64,000 nt of DNA from Macrothele yani. Lineage: Eukaryota; Arthropoda; Arachnida; Araneae; Macrothelidae. Shown piece by piece: positions 32,189-43,098 of this stretch. The notes below the pieces were generated by a model. It saw nothing but the letters and a program-made list of their open reading frames with translations. It did not search any database and had not been told where the DNA came from. Positions within the stretch are counted from its first letter, which is position 1; the number at the start of each line of letters is the position of its first letter. The stretch covers positions 16,531,921-16,595,920 of the forward strand of contig CM077005.1 in the NCBI GenBank assembly GCA_039090855.1, read 5' to 3'. Position numbers and translations under genes: made by a program.

Positions 32189-33044
32189 AATGAACAAGAC
32201 TGGGCGCGATAGTTCGTATCCGGGTCATCGCGAAGGGAGTTTCATCGGTTCGAGAACTGGGTCCCACGTGAAAATGAGAAATAAAATATGCTTTTTCTTT
32301 TAATCGGAAAAATTTCGAAAGAAAATCCGTTTTAGTAGACAATCTTCAGATTTTCTGAATACAATTTGAGCACAATAGTTGAAGAACTAGCTAATACATT
32401 ACAGCCGTCCATATCCGTTTACAAGAGCACACTCTGCGCGAGGGGACTCTCGTCAACACGTCGCCTTTGCGAAGCTTCGGAGAACAGTAACGAATGAGCA
32501 GATGCGCGCTGAACTGCGCATGCGTAAAACTGTCTTTCAGAGCTGGTCGATTTCGCGTCGTCCAGCCAGTGGGCGTCTGATTTTCGTTTGTGTAGTTAAG
32601 CTGTAAGTTTCGCTCGTGCAAGTAAAATGAACAAAGTTGACTTTTTATTTAAATATCCTTTTAGTTTATTACGGAATGAATAAAAAAATACGTTTAATAC
32701 TTTGGCCCACATTGAACAAATATTTATTTGTTGCAAAAACATAAGAATCGGTCTAGAACTTTAAATGTGGGGTGGTATAGCAAAATATTCTGGTTAAGTG
32801 GAAAACAAAGCAAACGTAGTTTGTTTTGTTTGTACTTTTTTATGTTACACAGCGCTGCACAACATAAAACAAAATTGTACCACATTCTGTGTGGTTAAGT
32901 ATGATTTCAGCAAGGGACGATTGGAAACCTCCCAATCCCCTGAAATTATATTTCACAGTACGGCAGAAGGTTGAAAGCAATTTTTAAAATATTTGCCCCG
33001 GAAAACTTTTAGGTTATCCTGCGCCACTGCAGCATATATACATA
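32189..33044. other. Unassigned sequence
   Basis: No gene is recognised on either strand. A 76-codon minus frame at 32391-32621 has no known motif. Confidence 0.4.
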
Positions 33045-33420
33045 CACGGTCGAGTCACATTATTGTGACCACCAGCTGATATCCGGAGTAGCCGCCGTGT
33101 GCAGCGCGGACAGCAGCTAGACATGATGGGAGTGACTCAATAAGGTGCTGGAAGGTGTTCACAGGCATGTGAAGTCATGCTGATTACAGTGCATCTGACA
33201 GCTGCTGGAGGGTGCGTGGCGGATGATCCATAGAGCGAACAACACGATAGAGGTGGTCCTACAGATGCTCAATTGGGTTTAAGTCTGGAGAATTAGCGGG
33301 CCAGTGAAGTACTTTGAAGTCTTCATCGTGTTCTTCCAACCACTCTCGGACATTTCTAGCTGTGTGACACGTCGCATTGTCGTGCTGGAAGATCCCATCC
33401 GGCCCAGGGAAGAAGAAAAT
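33045..33420 (-). mobile_element. Tc1-like fragment with DD36E spacing (3' half)
   Basis: The left end CACGGTCGAGTCACATTATT (TA at 33043-33044) is a Tc1-type terminus. The minus strand encodes [36 protein letters not shown] and LNPIEHL. The distance from the Asp of QHDN to the Glu of PIEH is 36 residues, matching the DD36E subgroup of Tc1/mariner. The 5' half of this element is replaced by a different family (next entry). Confidence 0.8.
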
Positions 33421-34277
33421 GGGCCCAATAATGCGCGTGCGAGTCATGGCACACCAAATACCGAACTTCAACTTGTGGAGAGGCACTTCCTTAAATTCGT
33501 GGAGATTTTCAGTACCCCACAGACGAGTATCTGTTGATGTACCCGGGCAGGCGGAACCATGCCTCATCTGTAAAGAAAGTCACGTCCAGAATGTCCTCAC
33601 GTTCTTCTGACAGGAATTCTTGGAACCACCTGCAGTACCGAACAAGGGTCACGTGGTCTGTTTCTTTCAGATGATGCACGATAGACACTTTGTACGGGTT
33701 GAAACACAACTTCCTTTTCAGAATATCGTGGGCTGTACTCTTTGGCACATTAGATTGTTGTGACAGCAGTCTCACGGACTTCTGTGGACTCATCTGTACC
33801 CTGCTCTAGATATCCTGTACGATCTCATCTGCCATGGATGGCCTACCGGGCCGGGGGCATCCAGAACACTGCCAGTTTCCCGAAATTTCACTATGACTGA
33901 CGTACCGCATTACGGTGGAGGACGTCTGCATCACGGACTTTCCTATCGAACTGCTTTTGCACTTCGTCCGTGTACTTTTTGTCCTGACGAAAGACGTGTT
34001 CCACCAAAAATACTATCTGTTCAACCGTCAATACCATTGTCCTTGTGCAGAGACGAGTAATCAATCGACACGTCTTCCTCCGTCTACCAAGCGCTCGGGA
34101 ATGACCGCTCTGAAATGACAGCTGCGCACGCGCCTCGGGGTGGGGTGACATGAAGGTTACAAGACACAGAACACTTCCACGTGGGGGGTTACTTCTACCG
34201 ATTTCATTCAAAATTTCTTTATTATTACATTACAGCAATTCGTACATTCAGTACACAGTCATTATTCGGGCACCCTG
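33421..34277 (-). pseudogene. mariner-like/IS630-type transposase fragment (5' half)
   Basis: The right end ATTATTCGGGCACCCTG (TA at 34278-34279) is a terminus unrelated to the left end of the block. The minus strand reads MVLTVEQIVFLVEHVFRQDK with KYTDEVQKQFDRKV, then after frameshifts [58 protein letters not shown] and FTDEAWF with the first catalytic Asp, ending at [17 protein letters not shown]. The reading frame then runs directly into the DD36E Tc1 half, missing the ~35 residues that normally separate these motifs. Confidence 0.8.
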
Positions 34278-34299
34278 TATGTATGTATGTATGTCTGTC

Positions 34300-35310
34300 T
34301 TGTTGCGTGACAATGTTCAACAGCAAGTGTGGCGGCCCGAAACATCAATGCAGCGGCTGGGCAGAGAATTGCGAATGAAGGCACTTATACGTCAATGGTT
34401 CGCAAAATTCCAAGCAGGCGGGCCATCTCTTGGAAATGCACCTTATGGTTTGAGGAGACCGTGGAAGCTGACCCATGGCAAAGCGTCCGTAAGATCTAAG
34501 CGAAGATCCGTGTCCATCATTTTTCGATTGTACGGCGCCTGGTGCCTCTGAGGAAAGTAAAAAGGCTGGATGTCTGGGTACCACACGAATTTATAGCAAC
34601 CTATAAGACACGTCGCTTGGAAGTGTGCATTTACCTCCTTGTCAAGTACAGACGGCAGGAATCCTTGCATCAGATAACAACCTAGAACGAAAAGTGGGTC
34701 CTTTTTAACAATATTGTAAACGATCAGCACAGTGGTTGTATACCACGGAGTCACTTAAACACTGTGGAAAGCCACTCCTACACGTGCGGAATGTTGCGAT
34801 TCTCGTATGGTAGTCTGCTGCCGGCTTGATCTATGATTCATTTCTGAAACCACGAGACACCACCGATTCAGACCGATATTGTGCTGGAATGCAGCAGATG
34901 CACAAAAGGCTCCGTAATAAGCAGCCAGTTTTGGACAACAAGCATGGGGTGCACGACAACGCGCTTACACATCTCCCAAAGGACCGTCCAACAAATCTCT
35001 CAGTTAAACTACGAAACTCTACCGCACCATGTATATTCCCCGGACCTTGTTTTCACCGATTGTCACCGCTTCCGACATCTGGACCACTTCCTGGAGCAAA
35101 GGACCTTCCCAAATGACCAAGCTGTGGGTCAGACCGTTGCCACCTCAAAGACTCCGGAGTTTCATCGCCGTAGGATGCAGAGCCTCGTAACCCGTTGGTA
35201 GAAGTGTGTCGATACATAGGAGAGCTATTTCGATTAGCTGGGTAGATGCTTCCAATTTTTATGATAGTTTGCAAGCGGCACTCTCATTTCGGACATTTCT
35301 TCTACACCAA
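34300..35310 (+). pseudogene. mariner transposase, heavily decayed
   Basis: Plus-strand pieces in several frames read RQWFAKFQAGGPSLGNAPYG (HTH linker), FDVWVPHEFI-type text near 34580, NEKWVLFNNIV near 34690, HDNALTHLPK near 34950, VYSPDLVFTDCHRF near 35035 and PEFHRRRMQSLVTRW at the C-terminus. A mariner-type terminus ATTTCGGACATTTCTTC lies at 35286-35302, close to the TIR of the mariner at 14954-16333. The left terminus is not visible; a (TATG)n run occupies the expected place. Stops and frameshifts throughout. Confidence 0.75.
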
Positions 35311-35318
35311 CTCAATTA

Positions 35319-36694
35319 CACTCACGGACAAAGAAATTTGCGCACCTAGAAGAAAACATGCTACAACCGCGAAACTTTGCAAAAAGCTAGAGTGCGTGCT
35401 GGTATGCAAATGATTCACGTTTGGTGCGATTGCCCATGACCGCACACCCTGTGGTGGCGCTCCAAGCACGAACCAAGTGCCTTATAAACCGGCGTGTAGT
35501 CGATGCCCCATGAAATCGAAAAGCACCGGCCGACGCAATCTAGAGTACAGAATGACAAGAATGCCGGGTAGACGCCATTGACGTCGATTTACTCAAATTA
35601 CGGACTTTGAAAGAGGCCTGATCATCTGGCAGAAAACCGCAGGGTGATTGGCGCGCCGTATAGCCCGCCACGTGGAACATTCTGACCATACCGTCCGACT
35701 GTGTTGAGAGCAGTGGACACGTAACGGCACTGCTACAAGGGGGAGCGGCTCCGCACAGACCAGGAGGACTACCGGTAGAGAGGATCGACGGATCGTGCAC
35801 CAGGCACGAACGGATCCCACGGGGAATCGATCCACTACTCAGGCAGATGTAGCGGTTCCTGTGTGCCCACGAACCATTTCCCGACGCCTCGCGGAAGCTA
35901 ATCTGCGATCCCAGCGCCCCTTACGGGTGCTGCCATTAACACCGGAACATCGCCGGCTCTGTGTGCAGTGGTGCCAGGCCAGAGCGACGTGGAACGCCAC
36001 AGACTGGTGACCTGTGGTGTTTAGCGATGAGTGCCGCTTCGTTTTGCGGACAGATGATCATCGTGTCCGGGTGTGGAGGTCCCCGGGTCAACGGTACAAT
36101 CCCAACCACGCTATCGAGCTCCACACCTCCCCCACTGCAGGCATTATGGTCTGGGGAGCCACAGCCTACGATAGCCGATCAGCTCTAGTAGTGGTACGTG
36201 GATCATTGACGGGCCAGCGGTATCTAGATGAGATCCTACGGCCCTATGTTTTCCCATTCTTGGCCGGGACTCCAGGTGCGCTATATACCAGCAGGATTAT
36301 GCCTGCCCGCACACGGTTAGGGTTGCCCAGGACTGCCTACGTCATGTCCAGACACTGCCCGGCTCCTCGGACATGTCCCCTATCGAGCATGTGTGGGACA
36401 TGAAACGCCAGCTTCCGCCAGGCCGCACTATCCGGGATTTGGAGCACACCGTCGAGCAACATCAGGCGTCTGTTCGCTTCCATGCCGGACCGTGTTGCTG
36501 CATGTATCGCTGCACGAGGCGGTGCGACGCGGTACTGAAGATGACCGGACTGCATGCCACAGATCCCTCTGTAATTGTTCCGCAGCTCTGTTTTTGACAT
36601 CATGTGTATCCTTCATCTGTATCATTACGTCCATAAAATTTCAGTTCAATCCGATGCTTTCTTCTTGGTGTGCAAATTTCATTGTCCGTGAGTG
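35319..36694 (+). mobile_element. Tc1-like transposon, family 5 (related to family 4)
   Basis: TIRs CACTCACGGACAAAGAAATT and, from the right on the other strand, CACTCACGGACAATGAAATT both continue TGCnCACC. TA flanks at 35317-35318 and 36695-36696. Length 1376 bp. It begins 8 bp after the preceding mariner end. Confidence 0.95.
35561..36538 (+). pseudogene. Tc1 transposase, family 5 (stops, frameshifts)
   Basis: The start MPGRRH is followed at once by a stop, then FTQITDFERGLIIWQKTA, another stop, and after frameshifts PLTPEHRRLCVQWCQARATW, VFSDECRFVLRTDDHR (first Asp), AGIMVWGATAYDSRSALV, a frame-shifted QQDYACPHTVRV (second Asp) and DMSPIEHVWD (Glu). The PWPAR-type text before the Glu is shortened by three residues. 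Allowing for that, the spacing would be 32, as in family 4. The C-terminus is CIAARGGATRY. Confidence 0.88.
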
Positions 36695-36696
36695 TA

Positions 36697-37194
36697 TTAC
36701 TATAGAAAATTGACCGCAAAATTTATTTTTGAAACGAATAGACGCCAACATGTCTGATTTTCCCTGAAATCTTTAGCTTGAAAAAGTTGTTTTCTTGGTA
36801 TTTTTTAACATTTCGTCACTACATCTCAGTTTTTAAAAGATAAGCGCAGTATGGACAGAACATTTTTTAAAAGTACATCATTAGACATGACCTGTGTTTT
36901 TTTATTTTATTCGTGGTACAGAATTCTCTTTCCTAGGTGAGAATAATGTTTGAGGACGACACACAGTATTATTGTTCGCCTGTGGGCACGAAATATTTAT
37001 TTACGTAATTCTAGGAGGTTACACAATGTTCCCATATCCGAATCTCTTTAACATCGTGCACATTGCTACAACGTCTTCGATGGCAACATCTTTGTTATAA
37101 TGTTTTTTGTGTATGCTAATACGAATAACAACCATACATCATGTAACATCCCAGGTAGCCTTACAACTTATCGTAGGCCTAACACTGACCCCCT
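36697..37194. other. Unassigned A/T-rich sequence
   Basis: No gene or repeat is recognised. Confidence 0.4.
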
Positions 37195-38300
37195 TAAATT
37201 TATATTGAAATTTATCGTTGCCATTCTAGAAATCAAATTATTTTGAAATTTAACATTTCCACTCCAAGAATCGAATTTTTCCTTGCCATTTAAGGTGGAC
37301 GTCAAGTAATTTTGCTTCCTAAACTTCCAATAAGAAAACATTTGTACACATTTCCTTCACAATTAGTGTGTTCCCAAGGATCAAAATTTGAACATCGATT
37401 AAAATAACTTCATATTATAACTTGGAATACTTAATATCTTCTAAAACATAACCATAATTATATTAAAAATCAAAAACTTTTCCTTTGGTGGTGTTGAAAC
37501 CAGAAAAAATATGGCGCGACCTGTACTTTGATGACGTCAGTAGACAAACAAATGTTGGATTGCAAAATTATGGTTATGTTTTAGAAAATATTAATTATTC
37601 CAAGTTATAAAATGAAGCTGTTTTAATCGATGTTCAAATTTTCATCCTTGAGTGTGAAGAAAATGTGTACAGAAGTTTTTCCATTGGAAGTATAGGAAGC
37701 AAAATTACTTGACGTCCACCTTAAGTTAAGAATCAAATTGTGTTAAAATCTCTCCTTCTCATTCCACGAGTTAAATTTATCGTTGGCTTTCTAGGAACCA
37801 AATTATGTTGAAACTTATCGTTCCCATTCCAAGAATCGAGTGGACTGCAATCCCCTGCTGTCGAATCAAATTTCCAAGAATCGAATTATGATGAAATTTA
37901 TTTTCGTCATTCCGGGTACATATCCATGATGAAATCTACCGTTCCAATTCCAGCAACCAAATTATATTTTATATTTATTGCTGCCTTTCCAAGAATAGAA
38001 TTACCTTGAAATTTGCGGTTACCGTCTTAAGAATCTACGTATGTTGAAATCCACTGCTACCATTTCAATAATGGAATTATGTTGGAATTTACTGTTGCTA
38101 TTCAAAGAATGCAATTATTTTAAATCCTTTATTGTAGCTTTCAGCAACTAAGAATCAAATGAAGAAATTTTAATCTCTTACAGTTCCAGGAATCGAATTA
38201 TGTTGAAATTCCTCGTTGCCATTCCACAATTGAATTATATGCATTAAAATTTGCCGATGTTACTCTACGGATAGAATTATGTTGAAATACTTGAAAAATC
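37195..38300. repeat. Degenerate 38-bp minisatellite, interrupted
   Basis: The consensus is close to GAATCGAATTATGTTGAAAT followed by TTATCGTTGCCATTCCAA. About 15-18 recognisable units lie on both sides of the TIR element at 37294-37720. Units differ mainly by single substitutions and small indels, so the array is old. Confidence 0.85.
37294..37720. mobile_element. Long-TIR MITE flanked by TTAA
   Basis: The termini GGTGGACGTCAAGTAATTTT and AAAATTACTTGACGTCCACC are perfect inverted copies. The inverted similarity continues inward for roughly 180 bp per arm (for example AAAATAACTTCATATTATAA against TTATAAAATGAAGCTGTTTT). TTAA lies directly outside both ends (37290-37293 and 37721-37724). Removing the element rejoins the 38-bp minisatellite. 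TTAA is the piggyBac target, but the terminal sequence is not a standard piggyBac end, so superfamily assignment is open. Confidence 0.85.
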
Positions 38301-38445
38301 ATTCTAATTGCAACAATATTTGTATGTTGCAACATGTGAGTAAAGCTTTGCAAATACCAATCGAAAGAACTTCACGTAGTTCACCAGCCGCATGAACGTT
38401 CAGGGTCTGAGAAATGAGATCAGAAGGACTGCCGTCATTGGCTAG

Positions 38446-38645
38446 CTCGGTCACGTGACTTGAATGAGCCAACCAATAATTAACTCTCAAGATATGCAAA
38501 ATTAAGAACTTGATGCAAGTTGGTAAATTAAGAACTTAATGATGTAACTGCTCAGTCACGTGACTAGAATGAACCAATCGATAATGAACTCTTAAGATAT
38601 ACAAAATTAAGAACTTAATGATGTAAGTTGGTAAATTATGTTAAG
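38446..38645. repeat. 105-bp tandem duplication
   Basis: CTCGGTCACGTGACTTGAAT at 38446 recurs as CTCAGTCACGTGACTAGAAT at 38551. The following AAATTAAGAACTT blocks also align. Confidence 0.88.
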
Positions 38646-39605
38646 CTGTTCAAACAAGTTTCATGCCGTTTTCAGTAATTTCATAACATGTTTTAAAAAA
38701 ACTTTTCTGACAGTTTAGCGAACATTCATTTAAACTAGCAGGAAAAGTGATATAATTTTATTATGAAGTTATGTTCTTCCTTCTTAATTGAATACGACGT
38801 TATCTTAACACTTTAATATATTAAAATTACACTTTATTTTCTGCTTTAAAATCAAAGGCAGTAGTTTTCCGACCAACACCCCCAACGAAGCAGCAGCAGC
38901 AGCAACACGTGAGTGAGCCGGAGAAGAGTGATACAGACGGCATGTTTATTGTGGCTTCGGTATGTGCTTGGATGATGCTCCGAGGTAAAAATAGACGCAA
39001 GTATCAAATGTCTCGGGAACAACGAGAAGAACCTCCGGTTTTCGGAATCTATGAGCTGATTATAAGTCCACCTCTTAGCTGAAAGACAGCTTCTTTCCTC
39101 AGAAACACTGCTATTATGCCATCTTTAAATAGTTAATTGTAAATGCTTAACGTTAAACAAGTGACGTGAAACACATTGGGGAGTGGATTTCCCGGGTAAA
39201 TTGAAAAGTTTTCGCCAATTCCTTGTATTTCGCCCTATAGTACCGCTACGCACATTTCAAACTATACACACAGAAGTCGAATTCTCAATATGTTTTCTCT
39301 AAATATTTTCACTAAACTCTCTTGTTCTTCGAACGCATTCCGCAAAAAGCATCCTTTCTGTTCATGTACACAACTGAAGAATAAAGAAGTGGTTTGCGAA
39401 CTTTGTGGTATCAGAATATCGGATATCGGCACTAAGTCAGGTTTGTCGGAAAATTTTTATTTTATGGAAAGAAACATAGCAAAGTGTAAAAAAGAAATTT
39501 GTAAAACAAGTCACGATTTTAAAAGAAATGAAAAAAAAAAAGGGGGGGGGAAGCAATTGAAAAATAATAAACACCTCACTTTATCGGGATTGCATAACGC
39601 AGTGA
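38646..39605. other. Unassigned sequence with an unrecognised 107-codon frame
   Basis: A (GCA)n run lies at about 38889-38905. The plus frame 39290-39613 includes a CxxC pair (VVCELCGIRI) and is lysine-rich, with an A10-G8 run near its end. It matches no family I know, and the homopolymer junction makes a real exon unlikely. I assign no function. Confidence 0.35.
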
Positions 39606-39838
39606 ATATTTAATTTTTGTTTTGATTTTGTTCGGGAGTTTAACGACCACCGTGAGCAACTCGATGGGCTATAAGTAGCAGCCCATCCCTAATTTACTGT
39701 CTCTGGCTCCAAAGAAGGGAGAGAGCCAGAGCCGTAAGACAAACACAACATCCATTCTTCACCAGGATTCCATCCCGTACTCATCTCGGACGAATGGTCA
39801 GAAGCCAGAGCTCAGACCACTGCGCCATCGGGGACGCC
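39606..39838 (-). mobile_element. SINE-A, minus strand, full length
   Basis: A T-rich tail is followed by GAGTTTAACGACCACCGTGA, GGGCTATAAGTAGCAGCCCA, a mutated B-box complement (GGATTCCATCCCGTAC) and the head at GCGCCATCGGGGACGCC. Confidence 0.9.
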
Positions 39839-39846
39839 AAATATAA

Positions 39847-40497
39847 GCACATCGGACAAAAAATTAGTCACTCCTGTCAGAACTTACCTAATGACGGGTG
39901 ACGGCGCCTCTTGCCTTGATAACACCATGAATCCGGTGTGGTAGAGACACCACGAGGTTGTGGATGTATTGAACATCGATTTACAGTCACTCGTGCGTCA
40001 AGTGGTTCCGAAGTTCCACGAAGGTACGTGAATTCTCCTTCTGTTCCAAATGATCTCACAGATTTTCAATAGGGTTTTAATCTGGGGATTTGGCAGGCCA
40101 GTCGAGGTGAGACAGTGTTGCTGATTGTTCGTCGTGCCACTGAGACACAATTTTAGTCCTGTGCACACGGCAATTGTCGTCGTGGAAGACAGGAGTGGCA
40201 ATGTGATGCTGTTCCTGGAGATGTAGGGCAACACTTCGTCATTCAGAATGCGGAGGTGCGCATGCTCGTTCAAATTCATCGTCACTGCAACGAGAGGACC
40301 AATTTCGTGGTACGAAAAGCATCCCTAAAACATCACAGAGACCCCTCAAACTTGAACAACACCTTCGACACAATGAGGATTAAAGGCTTCATTAGGCCTG
40401 CGATGCACTCGTCGCGCGTCGCCTCCCATCATTGGAGTACAAACAAAAACGAGACTCATCAGACTAAATGACTCGTTTCCAATCCAAGTTTTGGTGC
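39847..40497 (-). pseudogene. Tc1 transposase C-terminal half, truncated
   Basis: The minus strand carries GNESFSLMSLVF (decayed SDES region), RRVHRRPNEAFNPHCVEGVV, AVTMNLNEHAHLRILNDEVL, PLLSSTTTIAVCT in place of the QHDNAPCHT block, and in another frame a PAKSPDxNP-type remnant near 40090. An end resembling a TIR (CACATCGGACAAAAAATTAG) starts at 39848. The 5' half of the transposon is absent: at 40497 the sequence passes directly into the Penelope-like fragment. Confidence 0.75.
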
Positions 40498-41093
40498 CTC
40501 TGAGCCCATTGATAACGTGCGATTTTGTGATTTGCTGTAAAGTCAAACATTCTTCTAAACTAAGCGAATTAAAAAGCGTTATCAAATTGGCCACTGAGGC
40601 CGGATACGATCCAAACATGGTACATAGATATATCGAAAGAAACAAAAATAGGCATGCCAATCTTTCTATGACCCGGCTACACTATCTGGACTCTATTCTT
40701 TACGTGCCAAATGTTTCCTATTAACTCAAGAACGCGCTCAGAAAGATGAACCTCGGTGTTGGCATAAGATCTCCGACAACTTTATATGCTATGCTTAAGC
40801 GAAATAATGACGAGCTCCCACTTTCCGACGAAGCATGTATTTATGCCATCCCTCTACAATATCCGGATGGCTCCAAGCGATACTACATTGGGATGACCAA
40901 ACGTTCATTTAGAATTAGAGTCAACGAGCATAAGACGGACATAAAGAACGGCAAATTAACAGCGGCCCTATCCAGAGAAGTCCAGTTCAAGTCCGCCGAT
41001 CCTATGTGGGATGACATAAAGAAATTAGCTTCCTACTCTACTCCTAAATCCACTGCCATTCGGGAAACATTGGGGATCATTACCAACGATTAG
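40498..41093 (+). pseudogene. Penelope-like element C-terminus: linker + GIY-YIG endonuclease
   Basis: One plus-strand frame covers this stretch with a single internal stop (TAA at 40722-40724). The linker shows TEAGYDPNMVHRYIERNKNR, YLDSILYVPNVSY, then after the stop LKNALRKMNLGVGIRSPTTL. The nuclease shows ACIYAIPL (GIY position), YYIGMTKRSFRIRVNEH (YIG position, the conserved Arg and the helix with His) and a terminal TPKSTAIRETLG containing a candidate metal-binding Glu. RT-linker-GIY-YIG order is the hallmark of Penelope-like elements, where the nuclease opens the target. The RT is missing. A bacterial-type GIY-YIG enzyme is less likely given the linker. Confidence 0.75.
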
Positions 41094-41520
41094 GCCTGCA
41101 ATGATAGCTTCTCGCTAGAGTTACCACGAATTTGGAACAAATTCTTCAAATAATGAATGGCTTCTGTTTTCCTCCAGGGATTTCGCGTGCAAAACGAACA
41201 TGATGCCTCGTGTTTTTGATGAATAATTACGTTCCATCTCTTCGTTTATAGTCAAGTCAAGTCACCGCGTTGAAATTGCTGAAACGTTCTATTATCCAGT
41301 TTACAGTTGGCTGTCTACCTTCCTTGAAAAAGCCATCTAAATAATTACGTTCCATCTCTTCGTTTATTGTCAAGTCAAGTCATCGCGTTGAAATTGTTGA
41401 AACGTTCTATTATCCAGTTTGCTGTTGGCTGTTTACCTTCCTTGAAAAAGCCATCTGGTTGATGTGCGAAAGCTTGGAAACCTTGATTTTATCTACTCCA
41501 ATAAATTCGGATAACTAGTA
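41094..41520 (+). repeat. 118-bp tandem duplication downstream of the GIY-YIG frame
   Basis: AATAATTACGTTCCATCTCT at 41222 recurs at 41340. Each copy contains GTTGAAATTGnTGAAACGTT, ATTATCCAGTTT and TTCCTTGAAAAAGCCATCT. The last copy continues into GGTTGATGTGCGAAAGCTTG. A GAAA-GCC-GAAAnnTTGG arrangement is common in Penelope-like 3' regions, and those elements are often found as partial tandem copies, so this may be the element's 3' end. Confidence 0.7.
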
Positions 41521-41992
41521 TAGTTTTACTATCTTATGTATAGTTGGTGTACAGTTCCTTGCGTTATTACTTACAACTTAAAAAAGACAGTTTCAGTTAG
41601 GTGAAAGTGGTCTGGCGCTTCCTGGCTTTGAAAAAAAAAGTGTGGCGGCGTCAGAATCCGCCAAGCATCAAATGCACTCCTATTACACTGTTAAGATTTC
41701 TAATAAAATTTCAAACAAAAGCTGAAGGGATAACACATCTTCAGGGTCAATCTTAATTACAGATTCCAGATTTTTGTTTATGAAACATTATTTCAACAAA
41801 GACATCATACATCTAATCTTCCTGCGTACTTGAAACATTCTGTTACATAAATCTGATAGTCACTTACTCAGAATCACAATTTCATGCGTTTAATTATCCA
41901 CTAAAAACTCATTAAAACATTTGCGAACCCTTCTGTAACAAAATTCACCATTGTCCGGTAAACAACCCAGAGAAATTAGCAGTCGCACATTT
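41521..41992. other. Unassigned sequence
   Basis: No gene or known repeat is recognised. Confidence 0.35.
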
Positions 41993-42180
41993 GAGCGAGT
42001 GGTATGAGACAATGGCTTTTGACCATTGGTCTGAGATGGACTCTGGTTCCAGTCTCCGTTGAGACATGGGTGGTATGCTTGCCGGAAGGTTCTGTTCCCT
42101 CTCTAGAACCAGTGGTCCGAAATTAGGGCCCTTTCAGTTGCTCATGGTGGTCGTTAAACCCCGAAGCAAACAAAGAAGAG
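41993..42180 (+). mobile_element. SINE-A, plus strand, diverged
   Basis: GAGCGAGTGGTATGAG, GGCTTTTGACCATTGGTCTG, CCTCTCTAGAACCAGTGG, AAATTAGGGCC and GGTGGTCGTTAAACCCC are in SINE-A order. The B box is altered (GGTTCCAGTCTCC) and part of the GGGACGGGCGACTGC block is deleted. Confidence 0.88.
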
Positions 42181-42892
42181 AAAAAGGAATTAGCGACGAA
42201 ACAGGATATTACAACGAAATTTAACAAGCCGTCAGACACACACGGTACAGAACGCATATTCGTTCATTTCGTGGGAAGCCATGAAAATGGGCTGCTGGGA
42301 ACGTTTCTTTTGACTGACTTGCATGTCTTCACAAGCGCTCTACAACACACGAATTCACGGTTCGGCGCATACTTGCGCACGCACAAAGAGCACGATATGC
42401 ATACAAAAACAAAACCGCCTGCTTCTCGTGCGATTTTAAGTTGATGCATCTGTGTTTGAAAGAAAGATCTGGGATTTGGAAAAAAATGAAAACATGGCTT
42501 TTAATAAGGTGCTTTGAAATACATAACACGCGGCAAACGAAAATATGGCTGTCACTAAGGATATCTTAAAAGCCATTTCTAAAATTTCTAAGGGTTTTCC
42601 ATATTAGAAGTATTGTTCTTTGTGGACAAATCTTTAAAGATTGAACATGTTCTCCACGTTCTTATTATAATAACTTACTATCACTGCAACTGTTGCTTTT
42701 AAACGCACAGATCCACTTTTGCGGCATAGACCAGCTCTTGTTATCGTTGATATAATAATCCTTTTTAATTTCAAAGCCTTCTCTTAATTCCTTTTTGTGA
42801 TATCTAAAGATTTCAAATAAATCCCAATTCGCTTTGTGACCAGTTTCTCTCATAGAACGTGAGCCAAAATTCATCAAACAAATGTACAAACT
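42181..42892. other. Unassigned sequence
   Basis: No gene is recognised. Minus-strand frames at 42264-42529 and 42665-42931 lack motifs. Confidence 0.35.
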
Positions 42893-43020
42893 TTTTTTAT
42901 TTTTTGGAGATTTAATGATCACCATGAACAATTCGGAGGTCTATAAGCAGCAGCCCGTTCTTAATTTGGGGCCACTGGTTCCAAGAAAGAGATTCAAACC
43001 CAGGCCCATCCCTGAAATGA
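42893..43020 (-). mobile_element. SINE-A fragment, minus strand
   Basis: A T-rich tail, GGAGATTTAATGATCACCAT, TATAAGCAGCAGCCC and GGGGCCACTGGTTCC are followed by a decayed B-box complement (GATTCAAACCCAGGCCC). The central block and the head are lost. Confidence 0.82.
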
Positions 43021-43098
43021 GCCCTGTTTTTTTGTATAAATCAAGAAACTGAGGAGTTCAGATACCTTGCAAGTTCCTGATACAGTCCGACCCATATA

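Noticed and set aside
39290..39613. 107-codon frame with a CxxC pair
   Set aside because: It crosses an A10-G8 homopolymer junction, only one CxxC pair is present, and no family could be recognised.
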